From Puia sp963703355 (GTDB lineage: Bacteria > Bacteroidota > Bacteroidia > Chitinophagales > Chitinophagaceae), in NCBI GenBank assembly GCA_963703355.1, contig OY969813.1, positions 744,001-808,000 of the forward strand: a stretch of 64,000 nucleotides of DNA, in the 5' to 3' direction. This document shows, one piece after another, positions 43,441 to 52,743 of this stretch; position 1 is the first letter of the stretch; each line of letters starts with the position of its first letter. Below the pieces are notes generated by a model. It did no database searches. It was not told where the DNA came from and was given only the letters and a program-made list of their open reading frames with translations. A program made the position numbers and the translations under genes.

Positions 43441-44289
43441 ATGAAACGTTTATTCATTTTTGGAATGCTTGTTTTTTCGTTCTCCTGTAAAAGGGTAAAA
43501 GAAAACGACGACACGTTGTACTCAAATCATCTTCAAAGAAATGTGAAACTGCACATTTTGCATACGCCACCTCCGTCGGACAGATCCTTGTTTAATTTAC
43601 TTATTTTAAATGACGGGCAGGACATGGAAAAATTGGAAGTCAAAAGAACCCTGGACAGTCTCTATAAGGAAGGAAAAATATTGCCATTAGTCATTATTGG
43701 CGTTGAAGCAGGTGACCGTATGCAGGAATATGGAGTTGCAGACAAGCCTGATTATCTGGGAAGAGGAAGTAAGGCGGGGTTGTACGATGCGTTCATAAAT
43801 GACGAACTATATCCTTATGCAAAAAAAGAATCAGGCGTTAGGAAATTTAAGACTGTCGTAGTGGCCGGTTGCTCTATGGGCGGCCTTTCAGCTTTTGATA
43901 TTGCGTGGAATCACCCCGATAAAATAAATAAAGTAGGTGTATTCTCCGGTTCATTCTGGTGGCGAGATAAATCTTCAGATGACAGTACTTATTCTGATGA
44001 AAAAAATAGAATCATGTACACCAAATTAAAAGCATCGAGAAAAAAGCCCGGACTTCAATATTGGTTCTATGCGGGCGCCGCAGAAGAAAAAGGAGATCGT
44101 GATAAAGACAGCATCATCGATGTCATCGATGACACAAAGGATGTTATTAATCTGCTAAAGAAGAAAAATATTGTAGCAGAAACCGGTCTGGTTTATCGTG
44201 AGTCACCAACCGGCATTCATAATTACAGCAGCTGGAGTAAAGTTTTCCCGGACTTTTTGATTTGGGCCTTCGGCCAACAGTCCAAGTAA
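43441..44289 (+). CDS. Putative exported esterase (alpha/beta hydrolase, esterase-D/IroE-like)
   Basis: The 282-residue protein begins with a short hydrophobic signal (MKRLFIFGMLVFSFSC) that could be a lipoprotein signal, although its lipobox is weak. The core is an alpha/beta hydrolase of the putative-esterase family: FNLLILNDGQDME, LPLVIIGVEAGDR, nucleophile elbow VVAGCSMGGLSAF (Ser145), GVFSGSFWW and a late His in SPTGIHNYSSW. These enzymes cleave acyl or siderophore esters; the substrate is unknown. It stands alone on the plus strand, facing pyrG. Confidence 0.82.
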   Translation: MKRLFIFGMLVFSFSCKRVKENDDTLYSNHLQRNVKLHILHTPPPSDRSLFNLLILNDGQDMEKLEVKRTLDSLYKEGKILPLVIIGVEAGDRMQEYGVADKPDYLGRGSKAGLYDAFINDELYPYAKKESGVRKFKTVVVAGCSMGGLSAFDIAWNHPDKINKVGVFSGSFWWRDKSSDDSTYSDEKNRIMYTKLKASRKKPGLQYWFYAGAAEEKGDRDKDSIIDVIDDTKDVINLLKKKNIVAETGLVYRESPTGIHNYSSWSKVFPDFLIWAFGQQSK

Positions 44290-44304
44290 AAGAGTTTCTG
44301 CTCG

Positions 44305-44336
44305 CTCCCATACTCCCATACTCCCATACTCCCATA
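44305..44336 (-). repeat. 8-bp tandem array between the esterase and pyrG stops, four copies
   Basis: Four exact copies of CTCCCATA on the plus strand; on the pyrG sense strand the unit reads AGTATGGG and starts 4 bases after the pyrG TGA stop. It differs from the other octamer arrays by lacking an internal stop triplet. No separate terminator hairpin is visible in this 53-bp convergent gap. Confidence 0.95.
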
Positions 44337-44342
44337 CTTTCT

Positions 44343-45989
44343 TCAAATCATTTCTCTCTCCAGTACAGGATTACGTGAAAGTTTTTTATTGGCGAAGTCT
44401 TTTGCCGCTTTAATAAAATGCACGAATATAGGTTGTGGGTTTTCTACAGAACTTTTAAGTTCCGGATGATACTGAACCCCGATAAAAAACGGATGTCCCG
44501 GAAGTTCAATAATTTCCACCAGTCCGCTTTCGGGATTTTTACCACTTGCTATCATTCCCGCATCTTCAAACTGTTGCAGATATTCGTTATTGAACTCATA
44601 ACGATGCCTGTGCCTTTCAGATATCAATGACTTACCATAAATGGCTTTTGCCAGCGTTCCATCTTCGATGGCGCAGGGATATGCGCCCAGTCGCATGGTA
44701 CCCCCTTTCACGGTGATTTTCTTCTGATTTTCCATCAGGTCAATCACCGGCACCGGGGTATCTGCCTGCATTTCCGTTGAGTGTGCTTTGGATAAGCCAA
44801 GAATATTTCTTGCAAATTCAATGACCGCCATTTGCATACCAAGACAGATTCCGAAGAAAGGCAGTTGATTTTCCCTCGCATATTTAACTGCGGTAATTTT
44901 ACCTTCGATGCCACGGTGACCAAATCCCGGTGCTACAAGAAGCCCGTCAAGATTGCCCAATTTCTCCGCAACATTTTCAGCAGTAATTGATTCACTGTGT
45001 ACATTTAATATCTGCACTTTGCACTCGTTCATGGCACCTGCATGTACAAAGGATTCGAGGATAGATTTATAGGCATCCTGTAATTCAATGTATTTACCTA
45101 TTAACCCAATGGTAACCTTTGATTTTGGATGACGAAGTTTATCCAGAAACTCTTTCCACTTGGTGAGCTCTGCTTCGGGATAATTTGTAATATTTAATTT
45201 TTTAAGGCAAATCAGATCCAGTTTCTCTTTCATCATGGTAACAGGAACTTCATAAATTGATGACGCATCTGCTGCTTCTATAACAGCTTCAAATTTCACA
45301 TTACAAAACAGCGCTATTTTTTTTCGTATCTCAGATGAAAGTGGTTCTTCCGTTCTGCAAACGATAATATCGGGCGACACACCCTCCTGACTCAACATTC
45401 GAACACTGTGTTGGGTAGGTTTTGTTTTCAACTCTTTGGCAGCTTTCAGATAAGGTATTAGCGTAAGATGAATAACAACAACATCTTCTTCAGGCAATTC
45501 CCATTGCAACTGACGAACCGCTTCAATAAATGGAAGCGACTCTATATCTCCGACCGTTCCTCCAAGTTCTGTGATGATGACGTCATACTCATTGCGCTGA
45601 CCTAAAAGAAGCATTCTTCTTTTTATTTCATCAGTGATATGTGGGACAACCTGAACCGTTTTTCCAAGATACGCACCTTCACGTTCTTTGTTTATTACAG
45701 TCTGGTAGATCCTCCCTGTAGTAACATTATTAGCCTGGGAGGTGAAAATATTCAAATAGCGTTCGTAGTGCCCCAGATCAAGATCGGTTTCAGCGCCGTC
45801 TTCTGTAACAAAACATTCACCATGTTCGTACGGATTAAGGGTTCCTGGATCTACATTTATATATGGGTCAAATTTCTGTATGGTTACCCGTATACCCCTT
45901 GCCTGTAATAATTTGGCAAGAGAAGCTGCGATTATTCCTTTCCCAAGGGAAGAAGTAACACCACCGGTAACAAAAATAAACTTGGCCAT
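44343..45989 (-). CDS. pyrG: CTP synthase
   Basis: The 548-residue product has the synthetase domain (FIFVTGGVTSSLGKGIIAAS, QKFDPYINVDPGTLNPYEHG, DLDLGHYERYLN, NEYDVIITELGGTVGDIESL) and a class I glutamine amidotransferase domain (LVAPGFGHRGIEGK, PFFGICLGMQMAVIEFARN with the catalytic Cys, and GVQYHPELKSS with His and Glu). It converts UTP to CTP with glutamine as nitrogen donor. Length is usual. It is isolated, with an octamer array beyond its stop. Confidence 0.97.
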   Translation of the reverse strand: MAKFIFVTGGVTSSLGKGIIAASLAKLLQARGIRVTIQKFDPYINVDPGTLNPYEHGECFVTEDGAETDLDLGHYERYLNIFTSQANNVTTGRIYQTVINKEREGAYLGKTVQVVPHITDEIKRRMLLLGQRNEYDVIITELGGTVGDIESLPFIEAVRQLQWELPEEDVVVIHLTLIPYLKAAKELKTKPTQHSVRMLSQEGVSPDIIVCRTEEPLSSEIRKKIALFCNVKFEAVIEAADASSIYEVPVTMMKEKLDLICLKKLNITNYPEAELTKWKEFLDKLRHPKSKVTIGLIGKYIELQDAYKSILESFVHAGAMNECKVQILNVHSESITAENVAEKLGNLDGLLVAPGFGHRGIEGKITAVKYARENQLPFFGICLGMQMAVIEFARNILGLSKAHSTEMQADTPVPVIDLMENQKKITVKGGTMRLGAYPCAIEDGTLAKAIYGKSLISERHRHRYEFNNEYLQQFEDAGMIASGKNPESGLVEIIELPGHPFFIGVQYHPELKSSVENPQPIFVHFIKAAKDFANKKLSRNPVLEREMI

Positions 45990-46162
45990 AATGTTTAAAT
46001 TAAGACAACTTAAAACTCAATAAAATAAATTGATATGACCTGTTGAATTACAGATATCAAACAGTAACCAGAAGGTCATGTAAAACTAAGGCAATTTTTC
46101 CGATCCTCCGAAAATGGATAATCAGATTGTGGATAAATGGAGTATAGAAGATGAAAGGAAAT

Positions 46163-46363
46163 CTATTTAACAAAACTCATTAGCATATAAGCTATAGCCG
46201 CGTTGTTTTCAATAACCACAACATGAAGTGTATCCTTACGCGCTATCGGTGTGTAAACTATATCCGAAGGATGTTTTTCTGTTTGTTTTGTTTTAACAAC
46301 ATGAAAAAGCACGATGGTAATTATTTCTGCGAGAAGTACGTAATAGCTGAGTTTAGTTTTCAT
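46163..46363 (-). CDS. Small hypothetical protein (66 aa) with one TM segment
   Basis: The product starts MKTKLSYYVLLAEIITIVLF, a short basic head and one hydrophobic helix, then a polar stretch VVKTKQTEKHPSDIVYTPIA and a mildly hydrophobic end. It could be a small membrane or secreted protein. There is no recognised family, but the start, composition and position between the pyrG 5' region and the proC 3' end are compatible with a real gene. Confidence 0.4.
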   Translation of the reverse strand: MKTKLSYYVLLAEIITIVLFHVVKTKQTEKHPSDIVYTPIARKDTLHVVVIENNAAIAYMLMSFVK

Positions 46364-46505
46364 AGTTTAGTACCGGTTTCTTCGCGATGACCGGATAAGG
46401 GTTTTTATATAACGATCTTTCCCTCTCAATATTTCCGGAATTATGATCAAAATGCCGGTTTTTAAAGAGGTTTTTGTACAAACGATTGATTATCAACAAT
46501 GACTT

Positions 46506-47303
46506 TTAATCCTGACCAATTTTCTGATAGCTCGCAACCAGGCCCTTAATCAGAGAGGAGCTGAACCCACGATGTTCCATTTCGTTTAGTCCCGCAATGG
46601 TGCAACCCTTTGGCGTGGTTACTTTATCAATTTCCTGTTCCGGATGGGTTTGTTTCTTTAAAAGTAGTTCCGCTGCGCCCTTCACGGTTTGAGCCGCAAT
46701 AAGGCTGGCAGTAGCTGCATCAAACCCAATTTCTATACCCCCCTGAATATTTGCCCTGATGTAACGCATAGCGAATGCAGTACCACAGGCACCCAGAACA
46801 GTTGCAGCATCCATAAGTTTTTCATCGATCTTAACAGTACTGCCAAGTTGATTGAAAATTTCCATTATTTCCTGGAATTGTTCGTGATTTACATCTTTAG
46901 TTGCCAGGCAGGTCATGCTTTCCCTGATGGCAATGGCGGTATTGGGCATAGCTCGTACGATTGGAATTTCCGCAGGGACAAGCGTTGAAAGTTGTTGAAT
47001 ACTTACTCCTGTAATTACCGAAACAAGAATATGTTTCCCTCTTTTAAAACTCCCCTTCAGTTTTCCAAGCACTTCAGCGATTTGAAAGGGCTTAACAGCC
47101 AGAATAATCAAACTGGCATAGTTCAATGCATCTTCATTATTTGCACTTACCATCACACCTTTTCTTTCCAATGCATGAAGTTGTTCCACTGAACGACGGG
47201 TTATCAGAATATGACCAGGGCTCACAAAACCGCTTTGAATCAATCCTTCCGCAATCGCTACCCCCAGATTTCCACCTCCTATTATTCCAATTTTGTTGGT
47301 CAT
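46506..47303 (-). CDS. proC: Pyrroline-5-carboxylate reductase
   Basis: The 265-residue protein has the Rossmann motif KIGIIGGGNLGVAIAEGL, ILAVKPFQI, HILVSVITGVSI, RAMPNTAIAIRESMTCL, VLGACGTAFAMRYI and the C-terminal TTPKGCTIAGLNEMEHRGFS. It catalyses the last step of proline synthesis using NAD(P)H. The ATG at 47303 is preferred over a TTG at 47309; it lies 2 bp after the rfaD stop, so translation is probably coupled. It is the last gene of the purL-rfaD-proC run. Confidence 0.93.
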   Translation of the reverse strand: MTNKIGIIGGGNLGVAIAEGLIQSGFVSPGHILITRRSVEQLHALERKGVMVSANNEDALNYASLIILAVKPFQIAEVLGKLKGSFKRGKHILVSVITGVSIQQLSTLVPAEIPIVRAMPNTAIAIRESMTCLATKDVNHEQFQEIMEIFNQLGSTVKIDEKLMDAATVLGACGTAFAMRYIRANIQGGIEIGFDAATASLIAAQTVKGAAELLLKKQTHPEQEIDKVTTPKGCTIAGLNEMEHRGFSSSLIKGLVASYQKIGQD

Positions 47304-47305
47304 AA

Positions 47306-48295
47306 TCAAAAATAATTATTAGATAAAAGATATTCCTTAACGTAGTCCCCTACTCCCGATTCCAGCGTATAAAATGGTTCAGAATAACCAGCGGTTCTTA
47401 ATTTCTCCATACGGGCCTCGGTGAAATACTGATATTTATCCCTGATATCTTCAGGCATATCTATGTATTTGATTTTTGCCTGCTTCGACGTTCCGGCGAA
47501 TGTTGCGAGAACCAGATCTTCAAAACTACGCGCCCTACCGGTTCCTAAATTATACAATCCGCTTTTTACTTTATGTTTATAGTTTTCCATAAACCAAAAA
47601 CAAACTTTAAGAACATCTTTCACATATATAAAATCCCGAAGTTGTTGGCCGTCCTTAAAATCAGGCCGGTGAGATTTAAATAAATTGACAGTTCCAAATT
47701 GCTGTATCTGGTTAAACGCGTGCCAGATTACACTCGCCATTCTCCCCTTATGATATTCGTTGGGTCCATATACATTAAAAAACTTGAGTCCCGCCCAAAA
47801 TGGCGGATGACTTTGCTGACGTACAGCCCATTTGTCAAATTCATTTTTTGAAACCCCGTAGGCATTTAATGGTTCCAGTCTGAATGGAAGCTCATGATCG
47901 TCAAGATATCCAAGATCGCCAGATCCATAAGTAGCCGCAGAAGAAGCATAGACCAATGGGATTTGTCGCATCAAACAATAGTCCCATATTTTTTGGGAAT
48001 ATTCAAGATTCAATCTTTCATGAACAGCATAGTCAAATTCTGTGGTATCCGTTCTTGCACCCAAATGAAATACAAAATCAATGGTGGATTTGTTTTTATC
48101 CAGCCACTGAAAAAAATCATCCCGCTCAATCTTGTGCGCGTATTTCTTTTCTTTCAAATTATTTACTTTGTCCAGTCGGCTGAACTCATCTACCAGAATC
48201 AGATTCGCGTACCCTTTATCATTTAAAAAGCCGGTCAGGCAACTTCCGATAAAACCTGCGGCACCTGTAACTACAATAGAAGAAGTTTTTATCAT
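47306..48295 (-). CDS. rfaD: ADP-L-glycero-D-manno-heptose 6-epimerase
   Basis: The 329-residue extended SDR protein has the Rossmann motif VTGAAGFIGSCLTGFL, VFHLGARTDTTEFD, YASSAATYGSGD, catalytic Tyr and Lys in AYGVSKNEFDKW, FFNVYGPNEYHKGRMASVIW and DFIYVKDVLKVC. The HLGARTDTTE and GPNEYHKGRMASV segments are characteristic of RfaD/HldD, which makes the heptose precursor of LPS inner core. Its ATG overlaps the purL stop (ATGA) and proC follows 2 bp later. Confidence 0.93.
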   Translation of the reverse strand: MIKTSSIVVTGAAGFIGSCLTGFLNDKGYANLILVDEFSRLDKVNNLKEKKYAHKIERDDFFQWLDKNKSTIDFVFHLGARTDTTEFDYAVHERLNLEYSQKIWDYCLMRQIPLVYASSAATYGSGDLGYLDDHELPFRLEPLNAYGVSKNEFDKWAVRQQSHPPFWAGLKFFNVYGPNEYHKGRMASVIWHAFNQIQQFGTVNLFKSHRPDFKDGQQLRDFIYVKDVLKVCFWFMENYKHKVKSGLYNLGTGRARSFEDLVLATFAGTSKQAKIKYIDMPEDIRDKYQYFTEARMEKLRTAGYSEPFYTLESGVGDYVKEYLLSNNYF

Positions 48296-50508
48296 GCTTC
48301 AACAATTGATTCCATTTCTTTTTCTATGGCTGTTTCGTATTTGTGTTTCCATTCCCTGATATTACCCCATTTTACCCCGTCAATTTCTATGGCAGCAGCA
48401 CTTACTTCGCCCAGTTTTTCAAGGGACATCCCTTCCATCATTTTCAGAAATACTGCCTGCTTTTCATTTTTAACGGTGACCACTATCCTGCTTTGTGATT
48501 CGCCGAACCAATAAGCATCCCGGCGAATGGTAATGTTCTGACGATGCACTTTAAAACCAAGCTCTTTGTGAAACCCACTTTCAGCGAGGGCAATAAACAG
48601 GCCGCCTTCAGATACATCGTGCGCTGATTCAATACATCCATGTTGAATGCAGTTCAATAATTTTGTCTGCAAAAGATATTCTTCGTCCAAATCGAAATAA
48701 GGGGCCGGACTAAATTCCACCCCATGCAAAGCATGTAAATAGGAGGATGAATTGATATCGTTCCTCGATTTTCCAACGAGATAAATATGATCACCGGGCT
48801 GCCTGAAGAACATGGTCATTTTTTTACTAACATCTTCCAACAGACCGACCATTCCGATCGTCGGTGTGGGAAATACAGCACCCTCGGGGTGTTGATTGTA
48901 AAAACTCACATTACCACCAGTAACGGGTGTGTCGAACTTGAGACAGGCTGCACCCATTCCTTTTACTGCATGCACAAACTGATAATAAACTTCGGGATCG
49001 TAAGGATTTCCAAAATTCAAACAATTCGTTACACCCAATGGTGTTGCCCCCGAGCATACTAAATTACGCGCAGCTTCAGCCACCGCGATCATCGCTCCTT
49101 TATAAGGATCTGCTAATACATACCTGCTGTTACAGTCGGTAGTCATCGCAATCCCCTTTCTGGTGCCCAAAATTGAAACGATAGCTGCATCAGAAGGGTC
49201 ATTGGTTGAAGTGTTAGCTGCGCCCACGGTACTGTCATATTGAACACTTATCCACCGTTTGGAAGCTATTGACGGCAATCTGATCATCTCGTCTGCTACT
49301 GAACGTAAATCTTCCGCTTCCGGAATGGATTCAGGATTAAATGATTTTATTTTTTCAAAATATACCGGTTCCCTATACTGTCTTTCATATTGGGGTGCAC
49401 CGCCTCCCAGTACAAGTTCCTCAGCCGGAATTACAGCTTCGAGTTTTCCCTGATGATAAAAACTGAGTAATTTATCATCTGTCACTTCTCCAATATTTGA
49501 ACAGGGAAGATCCCATTTTGCAAATATGTTTAATACTTCTTTTTCTTTGCCCTTCTCTACTACCATTAGCATGCGCTCCTGACTTTCACTCAGCAACAGT
49601 TCCCAGGCCTTCATCCCTTTCTGTCGCGTTGGAACTTTGTCCAGATCGATGCGCATTCCAACTTCTCCTTTTGCACTCATTTCGGCAGTTGAACAAATGA
49701 TTCCGGCAGCACCCATATCCTGCATGCCGATCACAGCACCTGTTTCAATCACTTCAAGACAGGCTTCAAGTAGTTTCTTTTCCTGAAAAGGATCGCCTAC
49801 CTGTACTGCAGGCAATTCCTGAACGGATTCTTTTGTAATATTCGCAGACGCAAAGGAAGCTCCACCAATTCCGTCCTTACCAGTTGCACTGCCTACAAAA
49901 AATACAGGATTTCCTTTTCCGGATGCAGTAGCAGATATTGTTTTGCCTTTTTTTACAATGCCCACGCTCATTGCATTTACTAATGGATTTGTATGATAAC
50001 ATTCGTCAAAATAAATTTCGCCACCAACAGTGGGAACTCCAAAACAGTTTCCATAATGACCGATACCATGAACGACTCCTGCCAGCAGGTGTTGCGTTTG
50101 TGGATCATTTAGTTTTCCAAATCGCAGTGAATTTAATGACGCTATCGGTCGCGCACCCATGGTAAATATGTCACGATGGATACCACCTACCCCCGTGGCA
50201 GCACCCTGAAAAGGTTCAATTGCAGAAGGATGATTATGTGATTCAATTTTGAACACAACACCCAGACCTCCGCCGATGTCCATCAGCCCGGCATTTTCTT
50301 CGCCTGCTTTCACCAGCATTCTTTTACCATCCCGTGGAAGCGTTTTTAACCACAATATTGAATTCTTATAACTGCAGTGTTCACTCCACATCGCACTGAA
50401 TGCGCAGAGTTCCGTGAAGTTTGGCTTACGTCCGAGTTTCTGACAAATCAATTCAAATTCTTCAGATGTAAGTCTTAGTTGCTCGGCGGTTTTGACGGTT
50501 ATTTCCAT
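48292..50508 (-). CDS. purL: Phosphoribosylformylglycinamidine synthase, PurL (short form)
   Basis: The 738-residue protein matches the short PurL that works with separate PurQ and PurS: FSAMWSEHCSYKNS, VFKIESHNHPSAIEPFQGAA, TGVGGIHRDIFTMGARPIA, VPTVGGEIYFDECYHTNPLV, VGSATGKDGIGGASFASANI, GAVIGMQDMGAAGIICSTAE, ESQERML and SAHDVSEGGLFIALAESGF. It carries out the fourth step of purine synthesis. PurQ and PurS are not in the window. It is the first gene of a tightly packed run with rfaD and proC, and is divergent from a glycosyltransferase 63 bp away. Confidence 0.96.
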   Translation of the reverse strand: MEITVKTAEQLRLTSEEFELICQKLGRKPNFTELCAFSAMWSEHCSYKNSILWLKTLPRDGKRMLVKAGEENAGLMDIGGGLGVVFKIESHNHPSAIEPFQGAATGVGGIHRDIFTMGARPIASLNSLRFGKLNDPQTQHLLAGVVHGIGHYGNCFGVPTVGGEIYFDECYHTNPLVNAMSVGIVKKGKTISATASGKGNPVFFVGSATGKDGIGGASFASANITKESVQELPAVQVGDPFQEKKLLEACLEVIETGAVIGMQDMGAAGIICSTAEMSAKGEVGMRIDLDKVPTRQKGMKAWELLLSESQERMLMVVEKGKEKEVLNIFAKWDLPCSNIGEVTDDKLLSFYHQGKLEAVIPAEELVLGGGAPQYERQYREPVYFEKIKSFNPESIPEAEDLRSVADEMIRLPSIASKRWISVQYDSTVGAANTSTNDPSDAAIVSILGTRKGIAMTTDCNSRYVLADPYKGAMIAVAEAARNLVCSGATPLGVTNCLNFGNPYDPEVYYQFVHAVKGMGAACLKFDTPVTGGNVSFYNQHPEGAVFPTPTIGMVGLLEDVSKKMTMFFRQPGDHIYLVGKSRNDINSSSYLHALHGVEFSPAPYFDLDEEYLLQTKLLNCIQHGCIESAHDVSEGGLFIALAESGFHKELGFKVHRQNITIRRDAYWFGESQSRIVVTVKNEKQAVFLKMMEGMSLEKLGEVSAAAIEIDGVKWGNIREWKHKYETAIEKEMESIVEA

Positions 50509-50571
50509 ATTATTTGGGGAAACGGCAAATTTACGAAGGACACGTTAATCTATTTGATAATTTTAGCGGCT

Positions 50572-51477
50572 ATGAAGATTGCTTTCATTCACAACCATCG
50601 CGCATTCCTGCCCGAATTAAACGCTTACCAGACTTTTTTTCAGCAAGAACAAATTGCTACTTGTGTGGCAAAATACGGAGAGGAAAAAGCCAGCGGCGCA
50701 GATGTATATTGGTATATGATGGGGTTTTTCCCCCGGTCTTTTCACAAAAACAAACTGATCATACACGAATTTGCATCTGCTTCCATTCCTCCTTTTCGGA
50801 AATTAAAAGATCTGTTGAAAAGCAGGCTAACACCGCGGCCCCATTTCCGACTTTACCTCAATGAATATGTTCGTGACCAATTGAATATTCACGACGAAGT
50901 TCCATTTAGTTACAGGGATATGGGCATCAGTGATGTTTTTCTTCATTCATCTGACAAACAAGAAAAGGAATATGATTTTATTTATGTCGGAAATCTTTCA
51001 GCTAAAAGAAAACTTGAAACCTTATTACGCATTTTCGAAAGAGGGGCCATGAAAATAAAATCCATCCTGCTGGTGGGTAATGATGAAGACGAACTCGCAA
51101 ACAAATTTAGCCATTGTCCCAATATATTTTTTCAGGATGCAGTTCCCTGGTCGGACATGCCCTTCCAACTTAGGAGAGCCAGATACGCCATAAATTATGT
51201 CCCAAATCTCGAACCATTCAATGCGCAAACGTCTACAAAATTTCTGGAATATGTTGCCATGAAAATACCCGTAATCAGCACAAATTATTTTTGGATCTCA
51301 GAATTTCGAGAACGATTCAGTGGAAATTACTTTTTATTGAAAGACGATCTTTCTAATTTAACATGGGAACGAATCACGGCTTTCCCATATGAATTTCCAA
51401 ATCTTCAGAGCTGGCGATGGGAAGTGAAAATAAAAGAGTCAGGAATTCTGGATTATTTGAAGCAGGCAAAAATATAG
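50572..51477 (+). CDS. Glycosyltransferase family 1/4-like protein
   Basis: The 301-residue product begins MKIAFIHNHRAFLPELNAYQ and has DVYWYMMGFFPRSFHKNKLI, LIIHEFASASIPP, then a C-terminal half with YDFIYVGNLSAKRKLETLLR, SILLVGNDEDEL, LRRARYAINYVPNLEPFNAQ, STKFLEYVAMKIPVISTNY. The C-terminal half is a typical GT-B nucleotide-sugar domain. I chose ATG 50572; the longer frame from 50479 overlaps the divergent purL start. Its TAG stop is fused to the start of an octamer array. Confidence 0.8.
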   Translation: MKIAFIHNHRAFLPELNAYQTFFQQEQIATCVAKYGEEKASGADVYWYMMGFFPRSFHKNKLIIHEFASASIPPFRKLKDLLKSRLTPRPHFRLYLNEYVRDQLNIHDEVPFSYRDMGISDVFLHSSDKQEKEYDFIYVGNLSAKRKLETLLRIFERGAMKIKSILLVGNDEDELANKFSHCPNIFFQDAVPWSDMPFQLRRARYAINYVPNLEPFNAQTSTKFLEYVAMKIPVISTNYFWISEFRERFSGNYFLLKDDLSNLTWERITAFPYEFPNLQSWRWEVKIKESGILDYLKQAKI

Positions 51478-51556
51478 TGTGAGAGTGTGAGCGTGTGAGG
51501 GTATGAGAATGAAGGCATGAGATTCTTACTCTCACACTCTTAGACTCTCAGACTTG
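51475..51556. repeat. Degenerate octamer arrays joined as an inverted repeat between two convergent glycosyltransferase stops
   Basis: On the plus strand, from the TAG stop of the left gene, the sequence runs through units like AGTGTGAG, CGTGTGAG, GGTATGAG up to about 51520. On the minus strand, the right gene's last codons and its TAA stop form AGTCTGAG and AGTCTAAG units, followed by AGTGTGAG. The two blocks are complementary, with a perfect 10-bp arm (51482-51491 with 51531-51540), so the RNA from either strand can form a hairpin of about 39-base loop. Confidence 0.85.
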
Positions 51557-52685
51557 CCAGTGCTCTATCATATTCCAACAGTATCTTATCTATACCGAAT
51601 TTATCCGTAACCAGTTCCCTTCCTTTTTTACCCATTTCCGCTCTTCGGACTGAAGAGAGATGCATCATTTCTTCCATCCGTTTTGCAAGATCCGAAGCGT
51701 TGTTGGGAATACATAAAAAACCGTTTACATTTTCTAATACCACTTCTTTGCAACCTGTATTTATGGATGTAATGATCGGCACTTCCATTGACGCAGCTTC
51801 CAGTAAACACCTCGGTATTCCTTCATGATAGAATGAAGGAAAAACCAAACAATCCGCCTGTCTGAGAAAGGGACGCACATCTTTTGCAAATCCACTGTAA
51901 TGGATGATCCCCTTCTTTTGCCAATAACGAACTTCCGATTCCGATATGGAGTCCGGATGATTTTTTTCGAAAAAACCAATGAGTTCAAACCGTACTTCCC
52001 GGTATTTATTTTTAATCATCCTGGCTGCTTCAACATACACACCCACACCTTTTGATCTGAGTAATCTGGTGCTCATCAAAAACTGAAATGCTTTACTTCT
52101 TGCCACTGATTTGTTTGACAACGGGAAGAAGTAGGACGTGTTGATGCCCTCCCCCGGCAAAATTTTAATCTTTTCTGCAATGGTCAGTTTCCGATCCACG
52201 AAAATCCGGGAATCTTCCATGTTGAGGAACCATACTTCTTTTGCTTTTTTTAAGGCTCTCCGGTAAAGAATTGATACAATTCTGTTCAACCAGTTGTGCC
52301 GGTCAAATGTATATCCAAGTCCCGTAATAACAGCAATGGATTCAATGCCATATTTAGCTGCGGCCAGGGACCCATAAATATTTGGCTTGATAACATAATG
52401 AAAAATAAAGTCAGGTTTTTCTGACTTATACATCATACTGAGCGACCTGTAAAGCTGATAATCTAAATATGGATTTTCGGAACGGTTATTGAAGCGGATA
52501 TCCAGATATCTGCAACCCGCATTGATCAATTCCTCTGCAAATTCATCTTTTGGCGCGATTACGAGCAGTTCATAATGTAGTAGTAAATGACGGACAAGAT
52601 CCATTCGGAAATTGTACACCGACCAGGAACTATTGGCCACCAGCGCTATTTTTTTCTTCCTCTTGGCGGTCTGATTTTCTATCAT
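51540..52685 (-). CDS. Glycosyltransferase, GT4 family (capsule/LPS type)
   Basis: The 381-residue protein has KKKIALVANSSWSVYNFRMD, YELLVIAPKDEF, PDFIFHYVIKPNIYGSLAAA, VITGLGYTF and then the C-terminal GT-B domain FQFLMSTRLLRSKGVGVYVE, FELIGFFEKN, IIHYSGFAKDVRPFLRQADC, FPSFYHEGIPRCLLEAASME (EX7E-type motif) and VPIITSINTGCKEVV. This fits GT4 enzymes of O-antigen or capsule synthesis. The last codons and stop lie within an octamer array. A polytopic membrane protein gene is divergent, 58 bp away. Confidence 0.87.
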   Translation of the reverse strand: MIENQTAKRKKKIALVANSSWSVYNFRMDLVRHLLLHYELLVIAPKDEFAEELINAGCRYLDIRFNNRSENPYLDYQLYRSLSMMYKSEKPDFIFHYVIKPNIYGSLAAAKYGIESIAVITGLGYTFDRHNWLNRIVSILYRRALKKAKEVWFLNMEDSRIFVDRKLTIAEKIKILPGEGINTSYFFPLSNKSVARSKAFQFLMSTRLLRSKGVGVYVEAARMIKNKYREVRFELIGFFEKNHPDSISESEVRYWQKKGIIHYSGFAKDVRPFLRQADCLVFPSFYHEGIPRCLLEAASMEVPIITSINTGCKEVVLENVNGFLCIPNNASDLAKRMEEMMHLSSVRRAEMGKKGRELVTDKFGIDKILLEYDRALASLRV

Positions 52686-52743
52686 CCATTGATATTAAAT
52701 TCAAATTTATAGATTTGAGGAATCAAAATCAGGTAAAGTTCCG

